NCBI GenBank assembly: GCA_034086985.1
Contig: JAXDZG010000015.1
Location: 1 to 48,271 of the forward strand
DNA from: Phascolarctobacterium_A sp034086985
GTDB lineage: Bacteria > Bacillota > Negativicutes > Acidaminococcales > Acidaminococcaceae
Direction: 5' to 3'
Length of the DNA stretch: 48,271 nt
The translations under genes and the position numbers were made by a program. Of this stretch, positions 23,999 through 33,200 are shown one piece after another. The notes under the pieces were generated by a model that searched no databases, had not been told where the DNA came from, and was given only the letters and a program-made list of their open reading frames with translations. Within the stretch, counting starts at the first letter, position 1; each line of letters starts with the position of its first letter.

Positions 23999-25404
23999 TG
24001 ACTACTTATAATCCTGTGAGCCCGGAGTTTTTGGCTGAGGTAGAAGCTGTAATCGGCAAAGAAAATGTCTTCACCGACCCCGAAAAGCTGGATATGTACA
24101 AAACTGACGAGGAATACGACCCTCGCCGTTTCCGTGTGCCTGAGGCAGTGGTGCGTCCCGGTACCCCTGAGGAAATCGCTGCTATCGTGAAGCTGTGCAA
24201 TAAATACATGGTACCCATTACCGTGCGCAGCGGTGGCACCAGCCTTGCTGACGGCGCCATTGCTGTCTGCGGTGGCATCATTCTTTTGATGGAGCGCCTG
24301 AACAAGGTTATCGAGATGAATACCGAGGGTATGTACGTGATTGCCGAGGCAGGCGTGCGCACGGTTGATATTCAAAAAATGGCCAATGACGCAGGCTTTC
24401 TCTATGCAGGCGACCCCTGCAGCGCCGAGTCCTGCATGATTGGCGCGAACCTTGCTACTAATGCCGGTGGCAATAAGGCAGTGCGCTATGGCGTGACCCG
24501 TAACCAAGTGTATGGCTTGGAAATGGTTACTCCTGAAGGCGAAATCGTGGAAGTTGGCGCTCGCCTCAAGAAGTGCTCCACTGGCTATTGCATGGAGCAG
24601 CTGGTAATGGGCAGCGAGGGTACCTTGGGCATTATTACCAAGGTATGCTTGAAGCTGTTGCCCATGCCTCCGTATCGCTTTGATGTGCTGGCTGTTTTCG
24701 AAGATCCCCACATGGCCTTGAGCTTGGTTGCTAAAATCAACAAGGTTGGCATCAACCCCACCAGCATCGAGTATATGGATAATTCCTATGTGCGTGCTAC
24801 GGCGGACTACATTGAGTTCAAGGGTGCACCCCATTATGAAACCGGTATTTACGTAATTATCACTGTGGAAACCTTCACTGAGGAAGAGCTGGATACCAAG
24901 ATGGAGCAGCTCAGCGATTTGTGCGAGGAAGCAGGAGCTGTGGATGTTTTGGAGGCCGATGACCGCATTTGGTCCATGCGCCGTAACTGCCAAGAGTCAA
25001 TTAGCCTTGTAAGCAAGGTTTCTTTGACAGACGACGTGGTTGTGCCCGTGGATAAAATCGCCAGCACCATTAAAGAAATTATGCAAATCGGCGAAAAATA
25101 TCCCTTCCCCATTCCGGTTAAGATTAATGCCCACATTGGCGACGGCAATCTGCACATCGTGCTGTGCAAATGCGACATGACCGATGAGGATTGGGAAAAA
25201 TATGTGCATGAGTTCCACGAAGAGGTTTATGCATATGCCTATGCTCAGGGCGGTCGCTTGGCCGGCGAGCACGGTATCGGCGCCAAGAAGCTGAGCTATA
25301 TGGAGGAGTTCACTCCTCGTGGAGAGCTGGAGCTGATGCGCAAGATTAAGCGTGCGTGGGATCCGAATAATATCTTGAATCCTGGTAAAATCTTTAACGC
25401 GTAA
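23998..25404 (+). CDS. FAD-binding oxidase, GlcD/D-lactate dehydrogenase type (paralogue 1)
   Basis: A 468-residue protein with the PCMH-type FAD domain (VPITVRSGGTSLADGAIAV near 73-91, then AGDPCSAESCMIGANLATNA and GNKAVRYGVT) and the FAD-linked oxidase C-terminal domain (NAHIGDGNLH, then GEHGIGAKK). Such enzymes oxidise 2-hydroxyacids such as glycolate, D-lactate or D-2-hydroxyglutarate. The substrate is not readable here. No GlcE, GlcF or Etf partner is adjacent; the EFR1 gene just before is the likely redox partner. ATG 23998 is preceded by AGGAGG. First of three tandem copies. Confidence 0.9.
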   Translation: MTTYNPVSPEFLAEVEAVIGKENVFTDPEKLDMYKTDEEYDPRRFRVPEAVVRPGTPEEIAAIVKLCNKYMVPITVRSGGTSLADGAIAVCGGIILLMERLNKVIEMNTEGMYVIAEAGVRTVDIQKMANDAGFLYAGDPCSAESCMIGANLATNAGGNKAVRYGVTRNQVYGLEMVTPEGEIVEVGARLKKCSTGYCMEQLVMGSEGTLGIITKVCLKLLPMPPYRFDVLAVFEDPHMALSLVAKINKVGINPTSIEYMDNSYVRATADYIEFKGAPHYETGIYVIITVETFTEEELDTKMEQLSDLCEEAGAVDVLEADDRIWSMRRNCQESISLVSKVSLTDDVVVPVDKIASTIKEIMQIGEKYPFPIPVKINAHIGDGNLHIVLCKCDMTDEDWEKYVHEFHEEVYAYAYAQGGRLAGEHGIGAKKLSYMEEFTPRGELELMRKIKRAWDPNNILNPGKIFNA

Positions 25405-25416
25405 GGAAGCTAGAGT

Positions 25417-26817
25417 ATGACTGAGTACAATAAAGTAACTCCTGAGTTTGTGGACAAGCTGCGAGCCATTGTGGGCGAGCAGTATGTGTATACCGATGGG
25501 GAGACCTTGGATAAATATAAAACTGATGAAGAAACGGATGAGCGTTGCTTTCATCTGCCGGATGTGGTAATCGCTCCCGCTGGTGCTGAGGAAATCGCTG
25601 CGGTGATGAAGCTGTGCAACGAGTATGTGATTCCTGTGACGGTGCGGGGTGGCGGCAGCGGCATCGTGGATGGCGCCATCGCCACCATGGGCGGAATCAT
25701 CATTTTGATGGAGCGCCTGAACAAAATCATCGAGCTGAATAAAGAGGGCATGTACCTCATAGCGCAGGCCGGTGTGCGCACCATTGATATTCAAAAATTG
25801 GCTAATGCAGAGGGCTTTCTCTATGCCGGTGACCCCTGTAGCGCGGAAAGCTGCCAAATCGGTGGCAATTTGGCTACTAATGCCGGTGGCAACAAGGCAG
25901 TGCGCTACGGCGTAACTCGTAATCAGGTCTATGCAGTGCAAATCGTCACTCCCGAGGGCGAAATTGTGGACCTCGGCGCGCCTCTCAAGAAGTGTAGCAC
26001 GGGCTACTGCATGGAGCAGTTAGTCATCGGCAGCGAGGGCACCTTGGGTATTATTACCCAAGTGACGCTGAAGCTGCAGCCCCTGCCTCCCTATCGCTTA
26101 GATATGCTGGCCATCTTTACCGATGCTGTACAGGCTATGAGCGTGGTACCCAAGGTAGCTAAGGCAGGGATTACTCCCACCAGCATCGAATATATGGACA
26201 ATCCCAATGTGCGCACCACTAGTCAGTTCCTGGAATTTCCCGGTGCACCCCATATTGAGGATGGCATTTATGTGATCTTCACCATCGAGACCTTTACTGA
26301 GGACGAGCTGGATATGAAGATGGAGCAGCTTAATGATATCTGCGAGGAATGCGGTGCCATCGAGGTGCTGGAGGCAGATGACCGCATTTGGGCAATGCGT
26401 CGCAATTGCTTGGAGTCCGTGCGCTTGGTAAGTCTCGTGTGCACCACCGATGACGTGGTTGTGCCCGTGGACCAAATGAGCGACACTGTGAAGCACATCA
26501 TTGCCACAGTGAAGAAATATCCCTTCCCCCTGCGTATTAACGCTCACATCGGTGATGGTAATTTGCACATCGTGCTGTGCAAAATGGACTTAACCGATGA
26601 GGAATGGGAGGAAAATTTGGCTCGCTTTACCAAGGAAATTTATACCTATGTGTATGCTCATGGCGGTCGCTTGAGTGGCGAGCATGGTATTGGCGCGAAA
26701 AAGAGTGGTTTTATGGAGGAGTTTACTCCTCGCGGCGAGCTTGCTTTGATGCGTAAGATTAAAAGGGCTTGGGATCCTAAGAATATTCTTAATCCCGGCA
26801 AAGTATTCAATTTATAA
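25417..26817 (+). CDS. FAD-binding oxidase, GlcD type (paralogue 2)
   Basis: A 466-residue protein, 12 bp after paralogue 1, with the same domain plan: VIPVTVRGGGSGIVDGAIAT, AGDPCSAESCQIGGNLATNA, NAHIGDGNLH and GEHGIGAKK. It differs from paralogue 1 in the FAD loop (GGGSG in place of SGGTS) and in the C-terminal segment KYPFPLRIN, which is shorter than KYPFPIPVKIN of paralogue 1. All catalytic motifs look intact, so it is probably active rather than decaying. Start ATG 25417 behind TAAGGAAG. Confidence 0.88.
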   Translation: MTEYNKVTPEFVDKLRAIVGEQYVYTDGETLDKYKTDEETDERCFHLPDVVIAPAGAEEIAAVMKLCNEYVIPVTVRGGGSGIVDGAIATMGGIIILMERLNKIIELNKEGMYLIAQAGVRTIDIQKLANAEGFLYAGDPCSAESCQIGGNLATNAGGNKAVRYGVTRNQVYAVQIVTPEGEIVDLGAPLKKCSTGYCMEQLVIGSEGTLGIITQVTLKLQPLPPYRLDMLAIFTDAVQAMSVVPKVAKAGITPTSIEYMDNPNVRTTSQFLEFPGAPHIEDGIYVIFTIETFTEDELDMKMEQLNDICEECGAIEVLEADDRIWAMRRNCLESVRLVSLVCTTDDVVVPVDQMSDTVKHIIATVKKYPFPLRINAHIGDGNLHIVLCKMDLTDEEWEENLARFTKEIYTYVYAHGGRLSGEHGIGAKKSGFMEEFTPRGELALMRKIKRAWDPKNILNPGKVFNL

Positions 26818-26864
26818 AAATAAACCTACAAAGTAGTAAGGTAGAATGGAAAGGATTGAAGTAA

Positions 26865-28265
26865 ATGACAAAATTTAACCCTGTAACGGAAGAAGTATTG
26901 GCGGAATTGCGTGCTATCGTAGGCGCCGAGTTCGTGAAAAATGATGCGGAAACTCTGGAGCGCTATAAGACCGACGAAGAGCCGGATCCCCATTACCATC
27001 ACCTGCCGGAGGTAGTAGTAATGCCGGGTAGCACTGAAGAAGTAGCAGCTATTATGAAGCTGGCCAATAAATATTTGGTGCCTGTAACTCCCCGTAGCGC
27101 CGGTACCAGCGTTTCCTGCGGTGCTATCCCTGTTTGCGGCGGTATTGTGCTGCTTTTAGAGCGCATGGATAAAATCATCGAAATGAACACTGATGCTATG
27201 TATATGGTTGTTGAAGCAGGTGCCCGTACGGTGGAAATCCAAAAAATGGCTAATGATGCAGGTCTGCTCTATGCTGGCGACCCCTGCAGCGCCGACAGCT
27301 GCTTAATCGGCGGTAACATTGCCACCAATGCCGGTGGCAACAAGGCTGTGCGCTATGGCACTACTCGCCATCAGGTATTCTCCATTGAAGTTGTTACTCC
27401 CACCGGTGAGATCGTTGAGCTAGGCAACCGCTTGAAGAAGTGCTCCACTGGCTACTGCTTGGACCAACTGGTAATGGGCAGCGAGGGTACCCTGGGCATC
27501 ATCACCAAGGCAACCTTAAAGCTGTTGCCGTTGTGCCCCTATCGTCTAGATATTTTGGCTATCTTCACCGATGTGCAAAAGGCAGTTGACCTTGTGCCTG
27601 CGCTGATTAAGGCTGGCTTAAACCCCACCAGCGTAGAATTTATGGACAATGGCTTTGTGCGCGCTGCCAGCGATTATGCAGAGTTGCGTCTGCCCCACTA
27701 CGAGGACGGCAGCTACGTTATCGTTACTGTGGAAACCTTTAGCGAGGACGAGCTGGATATGAAGATGGAGCAGCTAGATGAGATTTGCACGGCCTGTGGC
27801 GCTACCGACGTGGTAGAGGCTGATGAGCGCGTGTGGAAGGTACGTCGTAGCTGCTTAGAGGGCTCTAAGGCACTGAGCAAGGTATCCACCTCCGATGACT
27901 TGGTTGTGCCCGTGGACAAGATTGCTGTGTGCCTGAACCATCTGATGGAAGAGTCCAAAAAATATGATTTTGAATGCATGTGCTTGGCTCACGCTGGCGA
28001 TGGCAATTTGCACTTCAATGTGCTGAAGATGGATATGAGTGATGAGGAATGGGAGAAGCAAGTGGCTGAATTCCACAAGATTTGCTACGCTTATGTATAC
28101 AGCATCGGCGGTCGCTTGAGCGGTGAGCACGGTATTGGCGCTAAGAAGCTGCACGCCTTGGCTGAATACTGCAACCCTGTAGAAATGTCCATTATGAAAA
28201 CAATTAAGCGTGCTATGGATCCTAATAATGTGCTGAATCCTGGTAAGCTGATTGACGCACAATAA
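26865..28265 (+). CDS. FAD-binding oxidase, GlcD type (paralogue 3)
   Basis: A 466-residue protein, third copy, after a 47-bp gap that carries AAAGGATTGAAGTA before ATG 26865. It shares AGDPCSADSCLIGGNIATNA and GEHGIGAKK. It diverges most: PRSAGTSVSCG in the FAD loop, and LAHAGDGNLHFNV in place of NAHIGDGNLHIVL. That change next to the substrate and metal site suggests a different substrate from the first two. No strong terminator follows, and the gap to the regulator has its own promoter. Confidence 0.88.
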   Translation: MTKFNPVTEEVLAELRAIVGAEFVKNDAETLERYKTDEEPDPHYHHLPEVVVMPGSTEEVAAIMKLANKYLVPVTPRSAGTSVSCGAIPVCGGIVLLLERMDKIIEMNTDAMYMVVEAGARTVEIQKMANDAGLLYAGDPCSADSCLIGGNIATNAGGNKAVRYGTTRHQVFSIEVVTPTGEIVELGNRLKKCSTGYCLDQLVMGSEGTLGIITKATLKLLPLCPYRLDILAIFTDVQKAVDLVPALIKAGLNPTSVEFMDNGFVRAASDYAELRLPHYEDGSYVIVTVETFSEDELDMKMEQLDEICTACGATDVVEADERVWKVRRSCLEGSKALSKVSTSDDLVVPVDKIAVCLNHLMEESKKYDFECMCLAHAGDGNLHFNVLKMDMSDEEWEKQVAEFHKICYAYVYSIGGRLSGEHGIGAKKLHALAEYCNPVEMSIMKTIKRAMDPNNVLNPGKLIDAQ

Positions 28266-28381
28266 ATAGAAAATATTTATTAAAAATTAGGAAACAGTCT
28301 GTTTGAGCTAGCTTGTAGGCGAATTTTTATTAGAATTCCACATTTCAAACCCAAAAGTAAATATTTATATATGCGCAATGC

Positions 28382-28410
28382 TTGCTAAGAGCAGAATGAT
28401 GTGTTATAAT
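28382..28410 (+). promoter_or_regulatory. Strong promoter of the XRE regulator
   Basis: TTGCTA (28382-28387), 17 bp, TATAAT (28405-28410). The leader holds a near-palindrome at about 28441-28456 (TGTACATGTATGTA). The gap 28266-28381 shows nothing else I can support. Confidence 0.65.
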
Positions 28411-28480
28411 TTCAATAACCATTCATCTAAAATTAAAAATTGTACATGTATGTAAAATATATTCTGAAGGGGTGTTTACA

Positions 28481-28783
28481 GTGGCAGAAGACTACAACAA
28501 AATGATTGGTACTAGAGTTAAGATGCTGCGCATTACAAAAGGTATTTCCCAAACTGAGCTGGCTAAGCAAATCGGCGTGACCCAAACTCATTTGAGCAAT
28601 ATTGAAAATGGTCGCGCAGGCTTGACCATTCCCAATCTGATTAAGCTGCATGAGGCGTTGGAGACTCCTATTAGCAGCTTCTTTGAGGATATCGAGGGTA
28701 AGCCTGAAGAGGAAAAGAAGAGCGAGGTTACCTTGGAGGATTTGACCGAGCTGCTGCGTCTTTTAAAGGCTGGCAAAAACTAA
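28481..28783 (+). CDS. XRE-family helix-turn-helix regulator
   Basis: A 100-residue protein starting at GTG 28481, 8 bases after GAAGGGG; an in-frame GTG at 28472 sits in the ribosome site itself. HTH_3 domain about residues 8-62: IGTRVKMLRITKGISQTELAKQIGV, then THLSNIENGRAGLTIPNLIKL. A C-terminal acidic tail with EEKKSEVTLEDLTELLRLL may help dimerisation. It is probably a repressor, maybe of its own gene or the oxidase operon upstream; that target is a guess. It is transcribed alone. Confidence 0.9.
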   Translation: MAEDYNKMIGTRVKMLRITKGISQTELAKQIGVTQTHLSNIENGRAGLTIPNLIKLHEALETPISSFFEDIEGKPEEEKKSEVTLEDLTELLRLLKAGKN

Positions 28784-28796
28784 ATAGCATGAAATT

Positions 28797-28826
28797 AGGC
28801 AGGAAGCTGACGCTTCCTGCCTTTTT
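28797..28826 (+). terminator. Terminator after the XRE gene
   Basis: AGGCAGGAAGC (28797-28807) and GCTTCCTGCCT (28812-28822) with a TGAC loop, then TTTT. Confidence 0.9.
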
Positions 28827-28890
28827 GTATGCCTTTAAAACTGAATATAGCATGTTATTTTCTTGTAAGATTGGGCCTTAGCTCTGTCAT

Positions 28891-30036
28891 TTAGCTTCCA
28901 TAACGCCGGTATACATAATCGGCCAAGGCCTGTGAGGGCTTTTCAAAAAGATTATGGAAAGGGATTGCCAGTAGATGGGTAAACACCATACAGACGACAA
29001 AGCAAAGCGTAAACCTTAGGCAATGGCTATCCGTTAGTGGCATCAGCATTTGATAGAGGGGCTTGCTGACGGCAACGAGAATCCAAGTGTGCACAAGAAG
29101 CACTCCAAAGGAGTATTTGGCTTGCTGCACAAGAAAGGGATGGGAAAGGAGTTGCTGCAAATAAGGATTGAGCATGAGCGCCAAAATTATCATTCCTGAG
29201 GCTACGGCATAGGTAAAAAATAGGGTGATGGGAGGCGGTAACAAAAAATCGGGCAGGTAGCCAATGCAAATGCCCAAGGCCAATAGTAGCCAGGAGATAA
29301 GGCTTTGCATAAACTTAGAGATAGTTAAGTCGGGCAGGTAGTGCACATAAAAATCACCACAGGCAATGCCGACAATAAAAGCAGCATAGGTAGGATAGAA
29401 TAGCAGCAGGGGTATGCTGGCAAGGTAGAGCCAGCGACGGAAGGGGCTATTACCAAAGAGGGCTAGCAAGGCCAGCGTTAGCATGGAACCCAAAAAGATG
29501 ATGTACATACACCAGGTTACGGTGAGGATAGCATCGCCGTTTTCAAAATATACTTGAATGAAGGCGTGGTAGAGCAGGGTTGGTAGGGACAAAACTTCAG
29601 ACTCAATTTCCAGGCACCAATTAGAATTGCGAAGCTGGGCCAGTCCCTTGAAATCTAATAATCCCAAGGAGTGCAAGCAGAATGTGCCTATAATGGCAGC
29701 TGCAACTGGTAGCATGAAGCGAAAATAACGCTTGATGGCCTGCCTTTGGAGTGATAAATAGGGCTGTTTACTTCTATAGAAGGCGATGGTTGGCAGTAGG
29801 GCTATCAAGGCAAAAAAGACATGCAAGGGAAGGGCTGAATTGGTATAGAGGGAATAGGGCAGACCTGCCCAGAAGGCTTGGCTGCGCTCTGCAGGCGCGT
29901 AAAGGCTGCCAAAGCCAATGTAGCCCTCCGGAAAGTAGGCTATGGCGAAATGGATAAGCATAACCATGTAGCACATGATGAGCTTGAGTCCATCAATGTA
30001 GAGCATGCGTGGGGTTTTATTTTGGGGAGTGGGCAT
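28891..30036 (-). CDS. Acyltransferase 3 family membrane protein
   Basis: A 381-residue protein with about ten hydrophobic segments. The N-terminus MLYIDGLKLIMCYMVMLIHFAIAYF holds the family hallmark of an IDGLK-type start, then a His in the first helix. LPLHVFFALIALLPTIAFYRS and a basic KRYFRFMLPV loop follow. Such proteins transfer acetyl or other acyl groups to sugars of lipopolysaccharide, exopolysaccharide or peptidoglycan. The start ATG 30036 is preceded by AAAGGAG. It is divergent from the adhesin gene, with a 217-bp shared upstream region. Confidence 0.87.
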   Translation of the reverse strand: MPTPQNKTPRMLYIDGLKLIMCYMVMLIHFAIAYFPEGYIGFGSLYAPAERSQAFWAGLPYSLYTNSALPLHVFFALIALLPTIAFYRSKQPYLSLQRQAIKRYFRFMLPVAAAIIGTFCLHSLGLLDFKGLAQLRNSNWCLEIESEVLSLPTLLYHAFIQVYFENGDAILTVTWCMYIIFLGSMLTLALLALFGNSPFRRWLYLASIPLLLFYPTYAAFIVGIACGDFYVHYLPDLTISKFMQSLISWLLLALGICIGYLPDFLLPPPITLFFTYAVASGMIILALMLNPYLQQLLSHPFLVQQAKYSFGVLLVHTWILVAVSKPLYQMLMPLTDSHCLRFTLCFVVCMVFTHLLAIPFHNLFEKPSQALADYVYRRYGS

Positions 30037-30121
30037 TTTGAAGGCTCCTTTACTAGCATTTTGTCACAAGTATTTTCTACATGAAGGGGGAAAATCCTGC
30101 CAAGAGAATTTTCAAAAGCTA

Positions 30122-30149
30122 TTGCAAATTATTTAAGTTTTGCTATAAT
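30122..30149 (+). promoter_or_regulatory. Promoter of the giant adhesin
   Basis: TTGCAA (30122-30127), a 16-bp spacer and an extended -10, TGCTATAAT (TATAAT 30144-30149). About 100 bases of AT-rich leader run to AAGGAG (30241-30246) and ATG 30254. Confidence 0.65.
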
Positions 30150-30253
30150 AAAAATGGATGAGTGTATCTATATGCTATCTTTGAAAAAATAGGCATATTA
30201 ATCAAGATAAAATTAATGATGATTTTGGCATTTCACAATAAAGGAGCAGTACC

Positions 30254-33200
30254 ATGAGCACCACAAGAAAAGCATTCCGTTACGGCTTGAAAAAACAAGA
30301 ACTAAATCGGCAAAGTAAAAATCAGGGCCTTGCCACCAGCATGAAGCTTTTACGCAGCGTGCTGGCGGTGGGCTTTGCCATGACGCCCTTTATAGGCGGC
30401 AGGGAGGCCTTGGCGGGCAATGGCATTGTGCGCGCGGATGGGATTACTTTGCCTGCTGGCTTGGATAATGCTTATTTGCAAAATAGTGGCGATAAGACTG
30501 CTAATATTTATGCGGAGCAGGCTAGTGGAACTACTGGCTTGAACCGCTTTAAGTATTTTGACGTTGGTGCTGGTCAAATTGCTAATTTATATTTCCAAAC
30601 GGGAGCTAAGGGTGCGACTCTCAATACTTTGGTGAATACTGTCGAAAATCAAATCAATATTAGCGGTACTGTAAATGCTGTACGTAATAATAAAATCGGT
30701 GGCAATCTATACTTTTTGAGCCGCAAGGGCATGGTTGTGGGTGCCGGTGGCGTGATTAATGCGGGCTCGCTGACGGTGATTGGTGCTAAAGATAAATTCT
30801 CTGGCGACGATGCTGCACAAAAGGCTGCTGAAGCTATAGTGGCCAATAATTGGGATATGGACAACGATGCCAAAATTGAAATTAACGGTCAGATTAATAC
30901 CATGACCGGCATTGATTTGCGTGCTGCTCATATTGCGCTGAAGAAGGCTTCTTCGGGCAATACATCTCCCTTGCTGCGCACGGGCGCAGTGTTTAGCAGC
31001 ACCGTCAACACCGAGGGCCTGTATCCGGTGCTTGCTGACCAAAAGCTCACCGTAGTCAAGGGCGATAACGGAGCTATCAGCTTTAAGGATAGCAGTGGCA
31101 ATGCAGCCGATGTCAACGGTGCTACCGGTGATGGTGGAGTGAAGCTTACTGCTGAGGCTACTCAGCAGAATAGCTGCTTTAGTCTTTTTAATATTGGCAG
31201 CAGCGACAGTCCTGTCTTTTGCAATGATACCGTAGAAGCCAAGGTCGATATTGGCAGTGGTAGCGGCATACAAGCAGCAGGTGATGTAAAAATTACAGCT
31301 ACGGCAACCCGCCAAAATGATAATAATCCCATAGAGTTTTGGGATTTATTTACAAGTACTAATGCAGAAATCAATCTGTATGGAAATGTGAGTGGCCAAA
31401 ATGTGACTATGTCAGCCAAAGCTACTAGTAGCTTTACTGGCTCTAATAACCAGAGCTTATTCTATGTAGTGGATAATAGGGCGACGCAGATTATCAATAA
31501 ATCTACTGGGGAAACTGTGCAAATTGATATCAATAATAGTTTGACCGACGCTATTATGAATACGCTGCTTGCTCATGGGTTCTTGGGGCAGAAAACCCAA
31601 GTAATGAACAATATCGTTGAGCAGCTGTATATGCCATTTTCCTTTGTGAATGCCAAGGCCAGCGTAAATCAAGGGGTGGACTCGGTTATTAAGAGCACAG
31701 GCGATTTAAATGTTAATGCAGAAAGCTCAGCTAGCAATAAGTTGGCAGTAGCCATCCAACCCAAGGTAGTAACGGGTTCTAGTGTGGTTACTATGCCTGT
31801 GGGTGGTGGGTTTGTTTACACAGAAACTAATAGTGATGCCACTGTGAACCTTTTGGGTAAGGATGAAGCAGATGGCAATTTGATTGCAGGTGCTAAATCT
31901 ACTAATACCAGTATTAGTAGTATGGTGCTCAAAAAAGCACGCTCCATTGACGATGGTAGTGGAAATACCGGACCCAGTGGTAATGACTATTATGCTTTGG
32001 CTTTAGCTATTAATGTTCAAGATAATAATGCTACAGTAAATCTTGGAGCTGATAATTTGGCAGATAAGGGAAGCACCAGTGCTACGAGAATTAAGGCTGG
32101 TGGTGGGCTGAATGTTAATGCTACAACCATCGATACCGTGGCTAGTACAGCCGTTGTAGGTACGTCCTCGGACAGCATTTTGAACACAGCAATCAATATT
32201 GTTGATAGCGATGGCAAGGCTGAAATCAACAGCTATGTGCCTCTTCAGGGGGCTGCGGTAAGTTTTGGTGCTACGGAGCTTTTGAATGGACTTACTGTGA
32301 CTACGGATGGCTCCAGTGGCGTAGAGCTCACTGGCTTGGATGCTTTAATTAGTAGCGCCACCGTGAAAAAGGGTGTTCAAGATACTATTGGCCCCTTTTT
32401 GGAACAAATTAGGAAACTGAAGGATAATGCTGCAGGTAGTAAAGTAGATTTAAAAACGGATGGCAAAAAAGATGCTAGTGGCAGTCAAACCAAGAAACCC
32501 TCTTGGAACGAGTATTTTAGCGTGGGTGCCAGCCTTATGGTGGCCAATGTTGATAATATTGCTAAAATTAATATTGCTCCTGGGGCAAGCATCACCAGCA
32601 CTAGGGGAGATGTAAAGCTAGCCTCTAAGGTTACTATTGGGGATAGTTTATTAGTAACCAAGAATCTCTTGACCAATGAGAAAAAGAGCTCCCAAATAGG
32701 CGTTTCTGCTGCTATCGCTATAGAGGATATGCATAATACGGCCGAGGTAAATGTAGAATCTTCGGAAGAACAGAAAACCAGTTTGTTGGCAGCAGGCTCT
32801 GTGAGGGCAACTGCTGAGTCGGATCAATCTTATAATCGTTTGGATAAAATGGTTGCCAATTTGGAAAAGGGCTGGGCCAGCGCCCAAGACTATTGGTCCA
32901 AACAAGGCACTGAAGCGATTCAAGAGATTCTTCCTGAGCTGCAAATAGCAGTAGCCGATTTACTAACAATTACGGCTAAGGATTCGGCTACAGATTTATC
33001 TAAGAGCAAGCAACACACTTTAAAGGCTAAGGCTGTAGTGGATTTACTGGCCAATGTTTTGGGTGTGGACGAGTTGAAGAGCGCCGTGGAAGCCTTCTGT
33101 AATGCGGCCAACTATACCAATATGTATGTCTCCTCCTCCACCGATAAAATGGACACACCCATGGCAGGGGATTCGACTGCCATGGCAACTGGTACGGTGG

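Noticed and set aside
23983..28262. Several long minus-strand reading frames (23983-24993, 24997-25941, 27855-28262)
   Set aside because: They are antisense to the three FAD oxidase genes, and their similar His/Asn/Gln-rich texts reflect the repeated sense sequence and its codon use, not independent genes.
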